Below, in pieces: positions 11,247 through 21,022 of a stretch of 64,000 nucleotides of DNA. Within the stretch, counting starts at the first letter, position 1. Every line of letters begins with the position of its first letter. The position numbers and the translations under genes were made by a program. Below the pieces are notes generated by a model. That model had not been told where the DNA came from, searched no databases, and worked only from the letters and a program-made list of their open reading frames with translations. The stretch is from Chara braunii. Taxonomy: Eukaryota > Streptophyta > Charophyceae > Charales > Characeae. The stretch covers positions 3,786-67,785 of the forward strand of contig BFEA01001132.1 in assembly GCA_003427395.1 (NCBI GenBank), given 5' to 3'.

Positions 11247-11555
11247 TGTAGCGGACCTTTGGTTGGCCTGCGAGACTAGCCCCTTGGCCTGTTCTCATAA
11301 ACCTGTGTTGCATTCGGGGCAGTCCAGTCCAGGCCAGTACCTCTGTCGGTACCAGCCAGTCCAATCCAGTCCCGTCAGCCCGCTGGGGTATACCCCAGTT
11401 GTTGTCTGTTTTCGGATTCATTCTACATTCACACAGTTTGGAGTGCGTGAGTTGGAGTCTGGCGTGGGAGCTACGCTATGCCATCTCGCTCCCCCTTCTT
11501 CCTCCATCTCCATCTCTGTCCCAGGCGGAGCACCACACCTGGTGGGTCCGCCATA
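11247..11555 (+). repeat. 3' LTR of element B
   Basis: Same length as the 5' LTR (309 bp) and the same TGTAGCGG start, ending CCGCCATA (the expected CA has become TA). I count roughly 23 differences from the 5' copy, about 19 of them transitions. It is followed directly by GCGTA. Confidence 0.95.
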
Positions 11556-12175
11556 GCGTACAACAACTCAGTGCACTTAAACCACCAATACCTCCTAAAA
11601 CTACTCTGCGTTAACGGACATGACTTGTGGGATGAACAGGCCTGGGCCGGTAAGCCAGATTAAGCCAAGTGGAAAAGGCACAATTTCCACTTTTGATTGG
11701 CCGTTAACGCGGAGCACTTTTAGGAGTTACTGGTGGTTTAACTACATCTCAGACGCCGAATGAGCTGCATAGAGGATGACGTCCTAGGGGGCTTATAGAT
11801 TGTCTAAACTCGGACCAGATTCAAAGGTTGTTGCCCGGTACAAGGGAGTTTTCCATACAATATGAGAAGGACTTGAAACGCGCGACTAAAACATCAGAAA
11901 GACCCTACATCAAATGGTTTAACAAGGCAACAAGAACCTCAAATCGTTGCAGTTTACTGTAGGTGACTTAGTCAAGGTCAAAACCAAGGAGTTCCTCCCC
12001 GAAGAAGACACATCGCAGAAGTTGTTATCAACTTATAGAGGACATTGACAAGTAAATGGTGTCTCTAAGATGTGGACGGTCCCTCCTACACAATAAAGAT
12101 TCCACCTCATTTGCACACTTATCACGTTTCCTATGCGTCCAAGCTACTCCTCTATACGACCCATGAAAATTAAAA
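11556..12175 (+). pseudogene. Ty3/gypsy element A, integrase 3' half
   Basis: Continues the integrase of element A after element B. GCGTA plus CAACAACTCAGTGCAC reads A-Y-N-N-S-V-H, the well-conserved gypsy block after the third catalytic residue. The MITE at 11581-11737 interrupts it at once; beyond it the frame resumes with TSQTPNELHRG. Further on, 11950-12165 shows the C-terminal motifs (FTVGDLVKVKTKEF, then a weak KLLSTYRGH and HTYHVSYASKLL) with several stops. No 3' LTR is recognisable; GTTCGG-rich DNA follows at about 12205. Confidence 0.82.
11581..11737. mobile_element. 157-bp MITE with 37-bp terminal inverted repeats and TTAA target duplication
   Basis: The left end ACCACCAATACCTCCTAAAA is mirrored at the right end (AGGAGTTACTGGTGGT). 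The 37-bp arms match at 32 of 37 positions by hand. TTAA flanks both sides (11577-11580 and 11738-11741). Removing the element and one TTAA restores the integrase frame of element A (His-Leu-Thr-Thr), so this is a true insertion. Inside, AAGTGGAAA and TTTCCACTT form a second, smaller hairpin. It is too short to code. A TTAA duplication is typical of piggyBac-like elements, but the termini are not the usual CCC-start, so the superfamily is uncertain. Confidence 0.9.
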
Positions 12176-12760
12176 AAATAATTAAAAAATATATGTGTAA
12201 TCGAACACGTTCGGGAGGCATTCGGCCTAGCACCTGAACGTAATTGGGCATTCATGAAAGCTCCAAAAGGGATCAATGTCGCAAGTTGGTTACGATCGTG
12301 TTTTTCTCAGAGGACCTCGAAATTAGGTCTGCGGGAGTGAACAAATTTAGACCCCCGAAAGTCGGCACCAAGTCTCCATTGTCCAGAAGATTCCAAAGTC
12401 TCAAGTCCCGATGGGGGTAGGTCGATACTCCAGATTGAAGCGTCATAAATCTAAGTCGGGAAACATCTCAAAAAGCAAAGTCATTGTACAACCAGTCTGT
12501 TACAGCGGTACTCGACAAAAAATATGGGGAAGGCTGAGTCATTGTACAATCAATCTGGTACCCCACAGAAGGGTCCGGAAAGTTCAAGTTCATTCCCTAA
12601 GTCCAAACAAAATTGCGGAAAGTCCCAGGAAAGTCATGAAAGCTTCCTGACCGACAAAATCATTGCAAGCCACGGCTCACCGGTATCGATTTGAGTCAGG
12701 TCAAGCCAAGTCCAACTCCTACATTTAGATCCTACAATGCAGCAATGTATACAATTGTTC
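12176..12760. other. Noncoding DNA with a short GTTCGG cluster and a local duplication
   Basis: At 12205-12245 there is the same GTTCGG/GAACG vocabulary as at 230-440. At about 12479-12505 and 12538-12565 a GTCATTGTACAA word is repeated. I see no gene. Confidence 0.5.
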
Positions 12761-12761
12761 A

Positions 12762-12940
12762 TTCGTGAAGTTGCGGAAGCGCTGCTTTTGTTTGTGTGAC
12801 CAAGCAACTTGGGCAAGACAACGCTTCAAGAAGAAGGGAGCGACAACCATAGCCAGGGTAGTTCGTGAAGTTGCAGAAGCACTCCTGCTGCTTGTGTGAC
12901 CAAGCGACTTGGGCAAGATAACACTTAAAAAAGAAGGGGG
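12762..12940 (+). repeat. Two-copy tandem duplication, 100-bp spacing
   Basis: Copies at 12762-12840 and 12862-12940 share TTCGTGAAGTTGC, TGTGACCAAGC and ACTTGGGCAAGA words and differ at scattered positions. Both end in an AAGAAGGG run. No coding function is recognised. Confidence 0.8.
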
Positions 12941-13169
12941 CGTTGGTGACAGTCATAACTTTGGTAATGATAGAGATATGGTTAACAACATGTATGGTTT
13001 TCATCATACATATGTTATATATGCAACTTACTTCCTATTTTTTTTCATTGTTCATGTTTTCCTCACTCTTACCCTCAATTTTAATGACTCACTTGAAAAG
13101 TTGCGGGTTTCTGATCGCCCATGTTATTATCATCATAGATGTTGTTCGGCTTGCCCAAACGTATAGCCA

Positions 13170-14460
13170 TAGGGGTTGCTTTAAAGGTCTTCAGGATGTT
13201 CATCATTTCAGGATGTTTCATCATTTTCAGGTGGCTTGAAAAATGAATATCACGGTCTTCGGGACGTTTATCACATCATGAGGTTTCATGATTTTTAGTA
13301 GCTTGAACAAATGGTCATAAAAATTGTTTTCATGGTCTTCAGGACATTCAGCACTTCAGGATGTTTCATGATTTTCAAATAGCTTGAACTGATGGTCATA
13401 AGGGTTGCTTTCATGGTCTTCATGACGTTAATCATTTCACGATGTTTCATGATTTTGAGGTAGTTTGAACTTATGACCACAACGGTTCCTTTCATGAATG
13501 TTCATCACTTCAGGATGATTCAAGATGTCCACGTAGCCTATCAGGTAGGCATAGGGGTTACTTTCATAGTCTTCAAGACATTCATCACTTCAGGATGATT
13601 AAAGATTTCTAAGTAGCATAACAGGTGACCATAGGGGTTGTTTCATGCTCTTCAGAACGTTCATCACTTTAGGATCTTTCATGATTTTCTGATAGTTTGA
13701 AATGATGGTCATAAGGGTTGTTTTCACGATCTTCAAGACGTTCATAACTTCAGGATGTTTCATAATTTTCATGTAGCTTGAAAAAAACATTCTAAATCAT
13801 TTTAAAGTGATAAACGTCCTCATACTCATTTGTTCAAGCTACCTGAAAATCATGAAACATCCTGAAGTGATGAACGTCCTAAAGACCATGAAAGCAAACC
13901 TTATGGTTATTTGTTCAAGCTGCCAGGAAATCATGGACCATCCTGAAGTATTAAATGTCCTGAAGACTATCAAAGTGACTCTTATAGTCATTTTTTCAAG
14001 CGACCTGAAAATCATGAATCATCCTGAAGTGATCAACATCCGGAAGACCATGAAAGCAACCCTTGTAGCCATCTGTTCAAGCTACATAAAAATCATGAAA
14101 CATCATGAAATAATCAATGACCTGAAGACGCTGAAAGCAACCTTAGGTAGCTTAAGCAGATGTCAATAAGGACTGCTTTTATGGTATTCGGGATGTTCAT
14201 CACTTTGGGATGTTTCATGATGTTCAAGTAGCTTGAACATATGGTCATAAGAGTTGCTCTCATGGTTTTAAGGATGTTCATCACTTCAGGATGTGTCATG
14301 ATTTTTAGGTAGCTTGAAAAGATGGTCATAAGGGTTCTTTTCATGGTCTTCAGGACGTTCATCACTTACGGATGATTCAAGATGTTTACGTAACCTATCA
14401 GATAGTCATAGGGGTTGTTTTCATGGTCTTAAAGACGTTCTTTACTTCAGGAAGTTTTCA
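13170..14460. repeat. 81-bp satellite in three blocks of alternating strand
   Basis: About sixteen diverged units. Exact spacing is visible, for example at CATGATTTT starts 13287, 13367 and 13448. The consensus sense strand contains AAGCTAC, AAAATCATGAAACATCCTGA, AACGTCCTGAAGACCATGAAAGCAA. Units read on the minus strand at about 13170-13800, on the plus strand at about 13800-14155, and on the minus strand again at about 14156-14460. The period is exactly 27 codons. The sense strand of each block is largely open, giving a repeated peptide around IMKHPEVMNVLKTMKATLM. I treat it as satellite DNA, not a gene: units are diverged, interrupted by stops, and have no conserved start. Confidence 0.85.
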
Positions 14461-14734
14461 ATACATATTTGTTTCAAGACCGTGTTTCATATGAAAAGTT
14501 GAAAACTTAGTTTACTATGTGGTTTCACCATGAGCAACCTAACTCTCCCCCCGATTTCGTGATTGGAAAACCATTTTTATGATATAAAAACCAACATCAT
14601 TTTCTTCACTTCATAATTTTCATCAACGAATTTCAGGCATGCAATAGCTGCTTGTGTAATGATAGGGAAGCAGGATGACTATAGCCACCAAGATCGGAGT
14701 CTGAACTGAGCGGGTGTATTCAGGGAACGATCCA

Positions 14735-14777
<43 letters not shown>

Positions 14778-15020
14778 TGAGTGATGCAAGACCAGAGAGA
14801 GATAGAGAGCAGAGGGAGAGAGAGGGGTAGACAGTTAAGTATCTGAATCGAGGCTGAGTCTGTGTGAGAGACAGAGACTGCAAGATATCTAGACAGTTTC
14901 TTTGTATAATAAAGATATTTTGCGTATCAACCTCTCATGAGATTCTTGTGTCTCCGTTGTCAGTTCGAAGTGTGAATACTCATCCGGACGGTCATTGAAT
15001 GTGTGTGCTGGGTTGAGGGT
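14461..15020. other. Noncoding DNA with a (GA)n microsatellite and an LTR-like tail
   Basis: (GA)n fills 14737-14775. At 14905-14935 there is TTTGTATAATAAAGATATTTT, which resembles the polyadenylation region of the LTR at 60.85-61.95 kb (GTATAATAAGACTTTGATAAT). This may be the remains of a related LTR, but no pair or primer site was found. Confidence 0.4.
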
Positions 15021-16060
15021 AATTGACTTATGAATCGTCAGGTAAAATCGTAGGTAGAGACGAAAGGAAGGATTCATATAAGCGACGAGGAGGAAAAAGG
15101 GTGGTCGGTGTTAGTAGAATTATGCCATCTCCTGACTGGGTGAAGATGTTGACTAGGAGTGTTGAGGATGGCGAGCTTGATGACAAGGTCAATTTGAGGG
15201 TTTGTTCACAGGTTTATTACGTGCGAGTAAGTGTGGTCGTCATCTTCATTGACCAGCGGAGAGCAGAATGGCGGGGGAAAGGTCCGGATCCGAGCAGTGG
15301 GATTGGCGGGTTGGAAGGATCCCACGTCCATCCTATATTGCGGTATATCTTTCCATGTTTTAAGCGGGAGGCTCGCTCCCATTTTGGGCATTTGGCGAGT
15401 GGTGGGGCTGAGCATATAGTCGAGGTCGCCATCATTTATGAGTTCTTCGACGACTCCCACGAGTTAGTCAACGCCTTCTCAAAGCTCAAGCTAGTTGCGA
15501 ACTGACCAGTTGAAGTCAGGATCAGCTTCATTCGTTGTTATTGACAACATGAGCCCAACCATATCTTCAATTGGTTCGGTTGGGAGTTGAATCGAGTCGA
15601 AAGTTCTCGATCCCTGCAACTTCGATTTTGAGGATCGATGTTTTTGTTGTTATCATGGGAGGGAGGAAGAGGGTATCAAGGAGTGAAGGAGGGTACGGGG
15701 GTTGGGAGAAAGAAAGAGGTAAGGACGAGAGAGGAATAGTAAGAAGTAGGTGCGTGTTTATAGCAGAAGAACAGGATCAGAAGCCTGCCTAGTTCGGGAA
15801 GCAGAAGCATAGTCGAATTTGTCCTTCTCCTGATCGCGACTTGTTCCTCGTGTACAGTTGTGCTCCTCTTCTCGCGAGGTGAAGAGGATTTGTCCCTGCA
15901 ATAGAAGCCGATTTGAAGAATGTCCTCACTTGATCATGGTTGCGGTCAGATGCATATGCGCTCGACGCGTGAACTAGAGGGCGATCAAGGCAAGACATTA
16001 ATAAGGCGGTGAGTTTTTCCATCTTGTAGTCGAAGATTCATTCTTATTTTGCATATTTTG
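15021..16060. other. About 1 kb with no recognised gene
   Basis: An open frame on the plus strand (15023-15505, about 160 codons) and one on the minus strand overlap each other. Neither shows a domain or a repeat signature I know. I see nothing supportable. Confidence 0.3.
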
Positions 16061-16272
16061 TGAGTAGTGGTGCGGGGTGCGTGATTGTGGTGGTCTTCGC
16101 TTCAATTAGGACCGTGATCGGGCCTATCGTCACAAGTGTCCGTGGCGTTCAGGACTGCTATCGAAGTGAGTAGTGGTGCGGGGCGCGTGATCGTGGTGGT
16201 CTTCGCCTCAATTAGGACCGTGATCGGGCCTATCGCCACTTGTGTTTGTGGCCTTCAGGACTGCTATCGAAA
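16061..16272 (+). repeat. Two-copy tandem duplication, 106-bp period
   Basis: TGAGTAGTGGTGCGGGG starts at 16061 and at about 16167. Both copies contain TCAATTAGGACCGTGATCGG and CAGGACTGCTATCGAA, and differ at few positions, so the duplication is fairly recent. No gene is recognised in or near it. Confidence 0.9.
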
Positions 16273-17160
16273 CCACGTTGGATTTGTGCTTGTGATCACA
16301 GAGAGCTACAATGGTTGTAGTCGGACATGTTCGTGGTTGCAGCTAGTCTCCTCACAATTGTAATCTCGCCTGCCCTCATGATCGACTTCGAGTTCGATCT
16401 TTATCAGCCCTTCTCACGATCATAGCCTTCAGTGGCTAGTGATCTTATCAAGTTCGCGTGGTCATTCTCCAGAGCTCCGACGTGGTTACTACCTTTGTTG
16501 TGTTCGCTCCTTTTGCGGATTTGTCTCCTCAGCATAGCGCTTGGACACAATTGTGGTTAGGTTCGTTCAGTAGAAGGGAGGAACATGTTATTTGTTAAAA
16601 AATGACATTGTTATGAAAATGAGACATGTTGTAAGATTTTTGATGTCAATCTGAGACCAGTAAATACATCAGTAGCTACAAAGCGATTATCCTGAAACGA
16701 AAAGCATAAAATTGAACAAGGGTTTACGAGTATTACTGTTGTTTTATAGCAATTTGACAAAGATCATATCTATCAACATGAAAGCAAACATAGTTTAATA
16801 TGAGTTTTTCCCTTCTTCAGATGCACAATAACTATAAACCAATTACTTCAATCAACAGGTTTTGTGTAACATGAAATTTAATTTGTCATTCAATAAGCAA
16901 AATATGCGCGCGGACTGAAGAAGGATGCATGAAACTTAAAGTTTGGCTTCGATCTGGTATTAAGTTTTGAAAGGAAAAATCGCTATGCTTGTTGTAGTGC
17001 AGCCTAGTGTAGTGCAAGCATAATAAAGAACTCAATTTGTCACATCACTCACAAAGTCATCCTTTAAGGCATTGTTCGTGTGTGGTTGGTCTCCTAATAG
17101 AATATAGCAAAGTGGAAAGGTATCAATCATTCATGGCAGGCTGCACTCGCGGCTCATCTT
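16273..17160. other. Noncoding DNA upstream of the Penelope-like element
   Basis: No domain-bearing frame. The end of this stretch (17131-17155) already carries TGCACTCGCGGCT, a word that recurs in the direct repeats at 17213 and 22248, so part of it may belong to an earlier tandem copy of the element. Confidence 0.3.
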
Positions 17161-17164
17161 TACG

Positions 17165-17470
17165 ACGCATCTTACTGGTAGACTGTCTTTATGAGAGCTT
17201 CATGGTGGGCTGCACTCGCGGCTGTTTTTCTCGGATAATTACGAAAGTTACTAAGTGATTTTCTACTCCGTCTTTGTGCATTGATGTCAAGACTAAGTGT
17301 GTGTGTGAGTCTTGGCTATTTATGCTGAAGTTGTGAAGGATTGATGAATGTCTCATAATTGTTATGCTTCTTTGCACACTTGTAGTAGTCTCACTACCTA
17401 GTGTCACACTAGGCAGGACGCGAGCCCGGACACGATTTGGCTTTAGTCACTTCAACTGTTCAGTCACTCA
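17165..17470 (+). repeat. Left direct repeat (pLTR-like) of the Penelope-like element
   Basis: Matches 22198-22515 over about 310 bp with scattered differences and small indels. Shared words include GCTGTTTTTCTCGGATAATT, GCTTCTTTGCACACTT and AGGCAGGACGC. It starts around ACGACGCATCTTACTGG and ends around TTTAGTCACTTCAACTG. There is no TG..CA boundary or primer site, which argues against a true LTR. Confidence 0.8.
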
Positions 17471-18895
17471 TGACGGACGTGCTAACCTAGCGGGAGATTG
17501 CACCTGTTTGAAAGGTGTATGCGCAAAAATGACCGATAACCGAGTCGGAGGAGAGCAAGATATTCCTAAGCGTTACAATTGCGAGAGTCGGGGCACCTAT
17601 CGAGAGGTAGTATCAGCAACGGGGAGAGTCGAGCGGCCAAAGTGTCGCCTCGACTTCACACACCAATAACTCTGATCGGCAGATTGTTACGGTCAAGGGA
17701 CTAGGAGCGATCCAGACTTATGACAGCTACAATCACGGGTACAACAGTGGTGGCTACGACAACAACGGTCATGATTACCACCAGTCGAACCTGACGTCCA
17801 ACAACGATATCGTCGACGCGGTGTTAATAATGAAGGAGTTTGGCACCACAGTCATGGAAGAAGAAATGATGGAACAAGAATGGAGAAAAGATGAGGAAGA
17901 CAGGAAGAGGAGAGAAAGAGAGGAAGCCAAGATGAAAGAAGAAAAGGCAGAATGAGAGAAGGAGAAGCAGAAGAAGGACTAGGAACGGGAAGCGAGATTC
18001 GCGATCCTAATCGACTGTAAGCTAGACTCAAAGGACAAGGGATACCAAGTAATCGTCGAACAACTAGCCGAACAAGCGAAGCTGATCAAGCAAGTAGTGG
18101 ACAAAATGAAGGCTAGTAGTACGAAGAATCGAGTGATCGTCAAGGACATACGAAGGGGCGTGCTGCTTCTATGAGAAGCTGAGATGGAACACAGCAGGAA
18201 GAAGAGAGGAAAAGAGGTCGTCAATGAAGAAGATGAAGAACCAAGAGACAAGAAGAAGCGAACAACAATGGCAAGCGGAAATAAAGAAGATGAGAAAGCA
18301 ACACTAAGAACAAATCGAGGCAATGAGAGATGAAATCGAAAGTCTAAAGGCCACAAGGACAGGGGCATGCACCCCATCATCATCGAAGAAGGCACCCAAC
18401 ACTCCCATCATTGCGCCTAGAGGATTGGATCACCTATTCGCACAGACTGAACCAGTTCGGCGGGCAGTTGAAAGAGGATGGCCGCCACGAAGAGAATCGA
18501 AGAAAGATGAGCCCTTGGGGTTCGACCATATCATATTCGAACGAAAGGCAGTCGTCGCAGCGCTGGGACCAGAAGGAAGACTGAAGTTCATCAATGACAC
18601 AAAGAGACACCTGAGAAATAAGAACGTTAAGCAACTAGAGAAGATGTGCAAAGACGAAAGGCTGAAACCGACAAGTTGGCGAAAGGAGGACGTGATGAAG
18701 CCTTGGCAGAACAGTGTGTCCTATGGAAGACATGAGGCAGCCGAGGCGATAAAAATAACGAACGCGACTACCCGCCGGCAAACGAAAACGAAGGGCATGA
18801 CTACTGACAAGGGACGGGACCTGTCACACACTTGGAAACGTTTTGAAGAGGAATGTCACAATCCAAGGAGACGAAGCGGCAGCAAGACGGAATAG
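17471..18895 (+). pseudogene. N-terminal region of the Penelope-like ORF: knuckle remnant and coiled coil
   Basis: Around 17569-17600 the translation KRYNCESRGTYRE resembles a CCHC knuckle with its first Cys and the His replaced. From 17823 to about 18330 a highly charged Glu/Lys/Arg-rich segment predicts a coiled coil (MMEQEWRKDEEDRKRRERE), broken by several stops and a frame change. From 18323 a 190-codon frame contains PLGFDHIIFERKAVVAALGP and ends at TAG 18893-18895. The frame goes on unchanged into the GIY-YIG domain, so the stop is a nonsense mutation. Its role is presumably nucleic-acid binding, by analogy with other elements. It shows no host-gene features. Confidence 0.6.
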
Positions 18896-19980
18896 AGAAA
18901 AATAGAGTACGCGTTGAGAAAGATGTTAGTAACACTGGCAACGCACGGGAATACTAGGTGGCTCAACAAATTCCTCCATGGCACATCCGGGTGGTTGACA
19001 CACGACATAGACTGGTTCCGGGACCCTGAATCACGTGTTTACGCACTTGTGTCACCATACTACAAGGCGGCCTACATCTGACAAACGAGCATGGCACTTG
19101 GAGACAGATGGGATGAGCACAAAAGGGTGATTGAGACTACCAAGAACAAGAGGGAACACAAGGTGTACAGATGGATACAAAAGAAGAATTGGATGGACTA
19201 TGTGGCCATGACAATAAGGATTTGCTAGAAGGCAAACTTGGAGGGAGTGAAGGTTAACGGGCTTACTAATATTCAACATTTATAGTCTGAACGTTCAGCT
19301 TTCATACACAGTTGGGCGCGGACACTCGGATAGAGTGCGGGGAGGGGGGGGGGGTTCAGAGTCTTCAGCGTTTTCACCACTTCTGAATTTTCAGAATCTT
19401 CACCGTTCCTACACACTCGGACAGGGGGAGGGGGTTCAGCATCTTCACCACTTCAGAATCTTCAAAATCTTCAGCGTTTTTACACACTTGCACAAGGAGG
19501 TGAACGCTAAAGATTCTGAAAATTCCGAAGTGGTGAAAACGCCGAAGATTCAGAACCCCCCCCCCTTAAAAAAACAAAACAGAGGGAGGGGGGGAGGGGG
19601 GGAGGGGGGGGTCAGAATCTTCAACGTTTCCACGACTTCATAATTTTCAAAATCTTCATCGTTTCTACACACTCGGACAGAGGGGGGTGTACTTCAGAAT
19701 TTTCAGCATCTTCACAACTTCTGAATCTTCAACGGGCAAAAGCTGAACATTTCGAAGATTGATTCAACGTAGAGATATTCAACATTTTCAACACTTATGA
19801 AATCGTTGAAACTCTACTTCGGAGAACTTCAAAAATGTTGAAAGATCTCGACTTCAGAATTATTTTCAGCGAAGATTCGAAGAGTGGTTGACCACGTGTG
19901 CTTGGAGGTGGTTGAGCGGCCCTACATTCAGAGTTTTTGCCCTACTCTCAATAGAAGCAGCACTGGCCAGAGAGGCAGGA
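18896..19980 (+). pseudogene. GIY-YIG endonuclease domain, split by a minisatellite
   Basis: In the frame of the preceding segment, codons from 18923 read to YALVSPYYKAAYI, a stop, QTSMALGDRWDEHKR. This is the GIY...YIG motif with the YIG glycine codon replaced by TGA (19079-19081) and the downstream Arg and His of the family in place. The domain then runs through KANLEGVKVNGLTN to about 19270. A G-rich minisatellite occupies about 19275-19875. After it, 19905-19960 supplies the C-terminal motif VERPYIQSFCPTLNRSS, matching the E...I...P.LN signature that carries the metal-binding Glu and the conserved Asn. GIY-YIG nicks DNA to prime reverse transcription. Three disruptions make it inactive. 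Confidence 0.82.
19275..19875. repeat. G-rich minisatellite inside the GIY-YIG region, with one inverted block
   Basis: Units of roughly 90 bp combine TTCAGAATCTTCA, a TACACACTCGGACAG word and a G-run (up to GGGGGGGGGG). Most are on the plus strand, but about 19500-19560 is a unit in reverse complement, ending in a C-run. The flanks read as the two halves of the endonuclease domain, so the array was inserted or grew within the coding region. Confidence 0.8.
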
Positions 19981-21022
19981 AAAAGAACGAATGTGGAAAT
20001 AGAGAGACAAAAAGCAGCACACCCCAAGCGAGCCGCTACGAGGACAGTAGAGCCGACGAGTGTACAGTTCGAAGATCAACTGCGCTTCTTGATAATTGGG
20101 ACCTTACAGTAGGTACGTGAGAATGGAGGGAAAGCCTGCTTAAGGATTGGAGCAGGATCGAATTGGTGTAACAAGTGGTCAATATAAAGCAATGCTACAG
20201 GTTCTCAGAGTTGAAGATTGAATGACAGAAGATACTACTTGCGGATGCGAAGTTAAAGAAAGTACAAGGTTTAAACAGCGAAATTTTGAGGGTGGTATTC
20301 TGTGAGTGTAGAGAAGGGTTCGATCTGTTGACGATACTGCTAAGGATTCCTATCTATCGTAGGACGTTGTACAACATGAACTTCCCAATAGATAGACTGG
20401 TGGGACTGTACTACGACGTAAGGTTTTTTAAGGTCAATAAAGATCGTGTTATTCTAAGAGGAGTCGTTAGTCGCACGATACAATCGGAATCAAGGCAAAC
20501 ATTAGGAGGCAGTTGGTTGTAAGAGTTAAGTACGAGGAGGGGTTGAAGATGTACAAAATTAGTAAGTGTTGTAAAGGAAAGATCGGACAGACTTGTGAAA
20601 ATAGAACAATGGCTGAGTTTGTATGATGCAGGACGAAAGTAGTCTGGACGGTAGAAAAATCGATCGGATGGACTTGCATAATCACCAGATAATGGTCAGA
20701 CTGGACAAAGCAAAAAGTCGATGCACGTGTGCGGAAGCAAACCGGCCGAAGAACGGGGAAGGGCACGTGTTCTTCCGTTTTTCGGAGTTCAAGGACATAC
20801 CGGCCATGATGAAGAACTCGAGAAACATACCGGTGCTAGAAAGTAAGAACGGACGGGCGCTGGTTGGACAATTGAACTACGCATTCGAGACATTCTTCAT
20901 AACAATCGGAGGAGTGTTTAAAAGAGGAGAATTGGCAGGGTCTTCAGCATGTGTCGACCAGCCCTGGGGATCAGCAACAATGAAGTGCTTAGAGTCTGGA
21001 ACCAGTTGTTGGGACTAGCCAT
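19981..21022 (+). pseudogene. Penelope-like ORF, region between GIY-YIG and RT
   Basis: Frames at 20286-20520 and 20623-21018. The latter includes RCTCAEANRPKNGEGHVFF followed by SRNIPVLESKNGRALVG. A CxC ... GHV arrangement just before the RT fits a small zinc-binding linker of the permuted Penelope group. This is from memory of the family, not from a search. Stops separate it from both neighbours. Confidence 0.5.

Larger units (their letters stand above)
1422..11555 (+). mobile_element. Ty3/gypsy chromovirus-type LTR retrotransposon B, nearly full length, inactive
   Basis: A 10.1-kb element bounded by two 309-bp LTRs, with a tRNA-iMet-type primer site after the left LTR and a perfect 5-bp duplication outside. 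Internal order is leader, Gag with a CCHC knuckle, aspartic protease, reverse transcriptase, RNase H, integrase, chromodomain. Protease-RT-RNase H-integrase order makes it Ty3/gypsy, and the C-terminal chromodomain places it with the chromoviruses. It carries at least six stop codons or frameshifts, so it cannot make a full polyprotein. By hand alignment its LTRs differ at about 23 of 309 positions, mostly transitions, so it is not a recent insertion. Confidence 0.95.

Noticed and set aside
13170-14460. CRISPR-like array or a repeat-protein gene
   Set aside because: Units are directly adjacent without spacers, the DNA is eukaryotic, and the peptide frames are broken by stops and switch strand.
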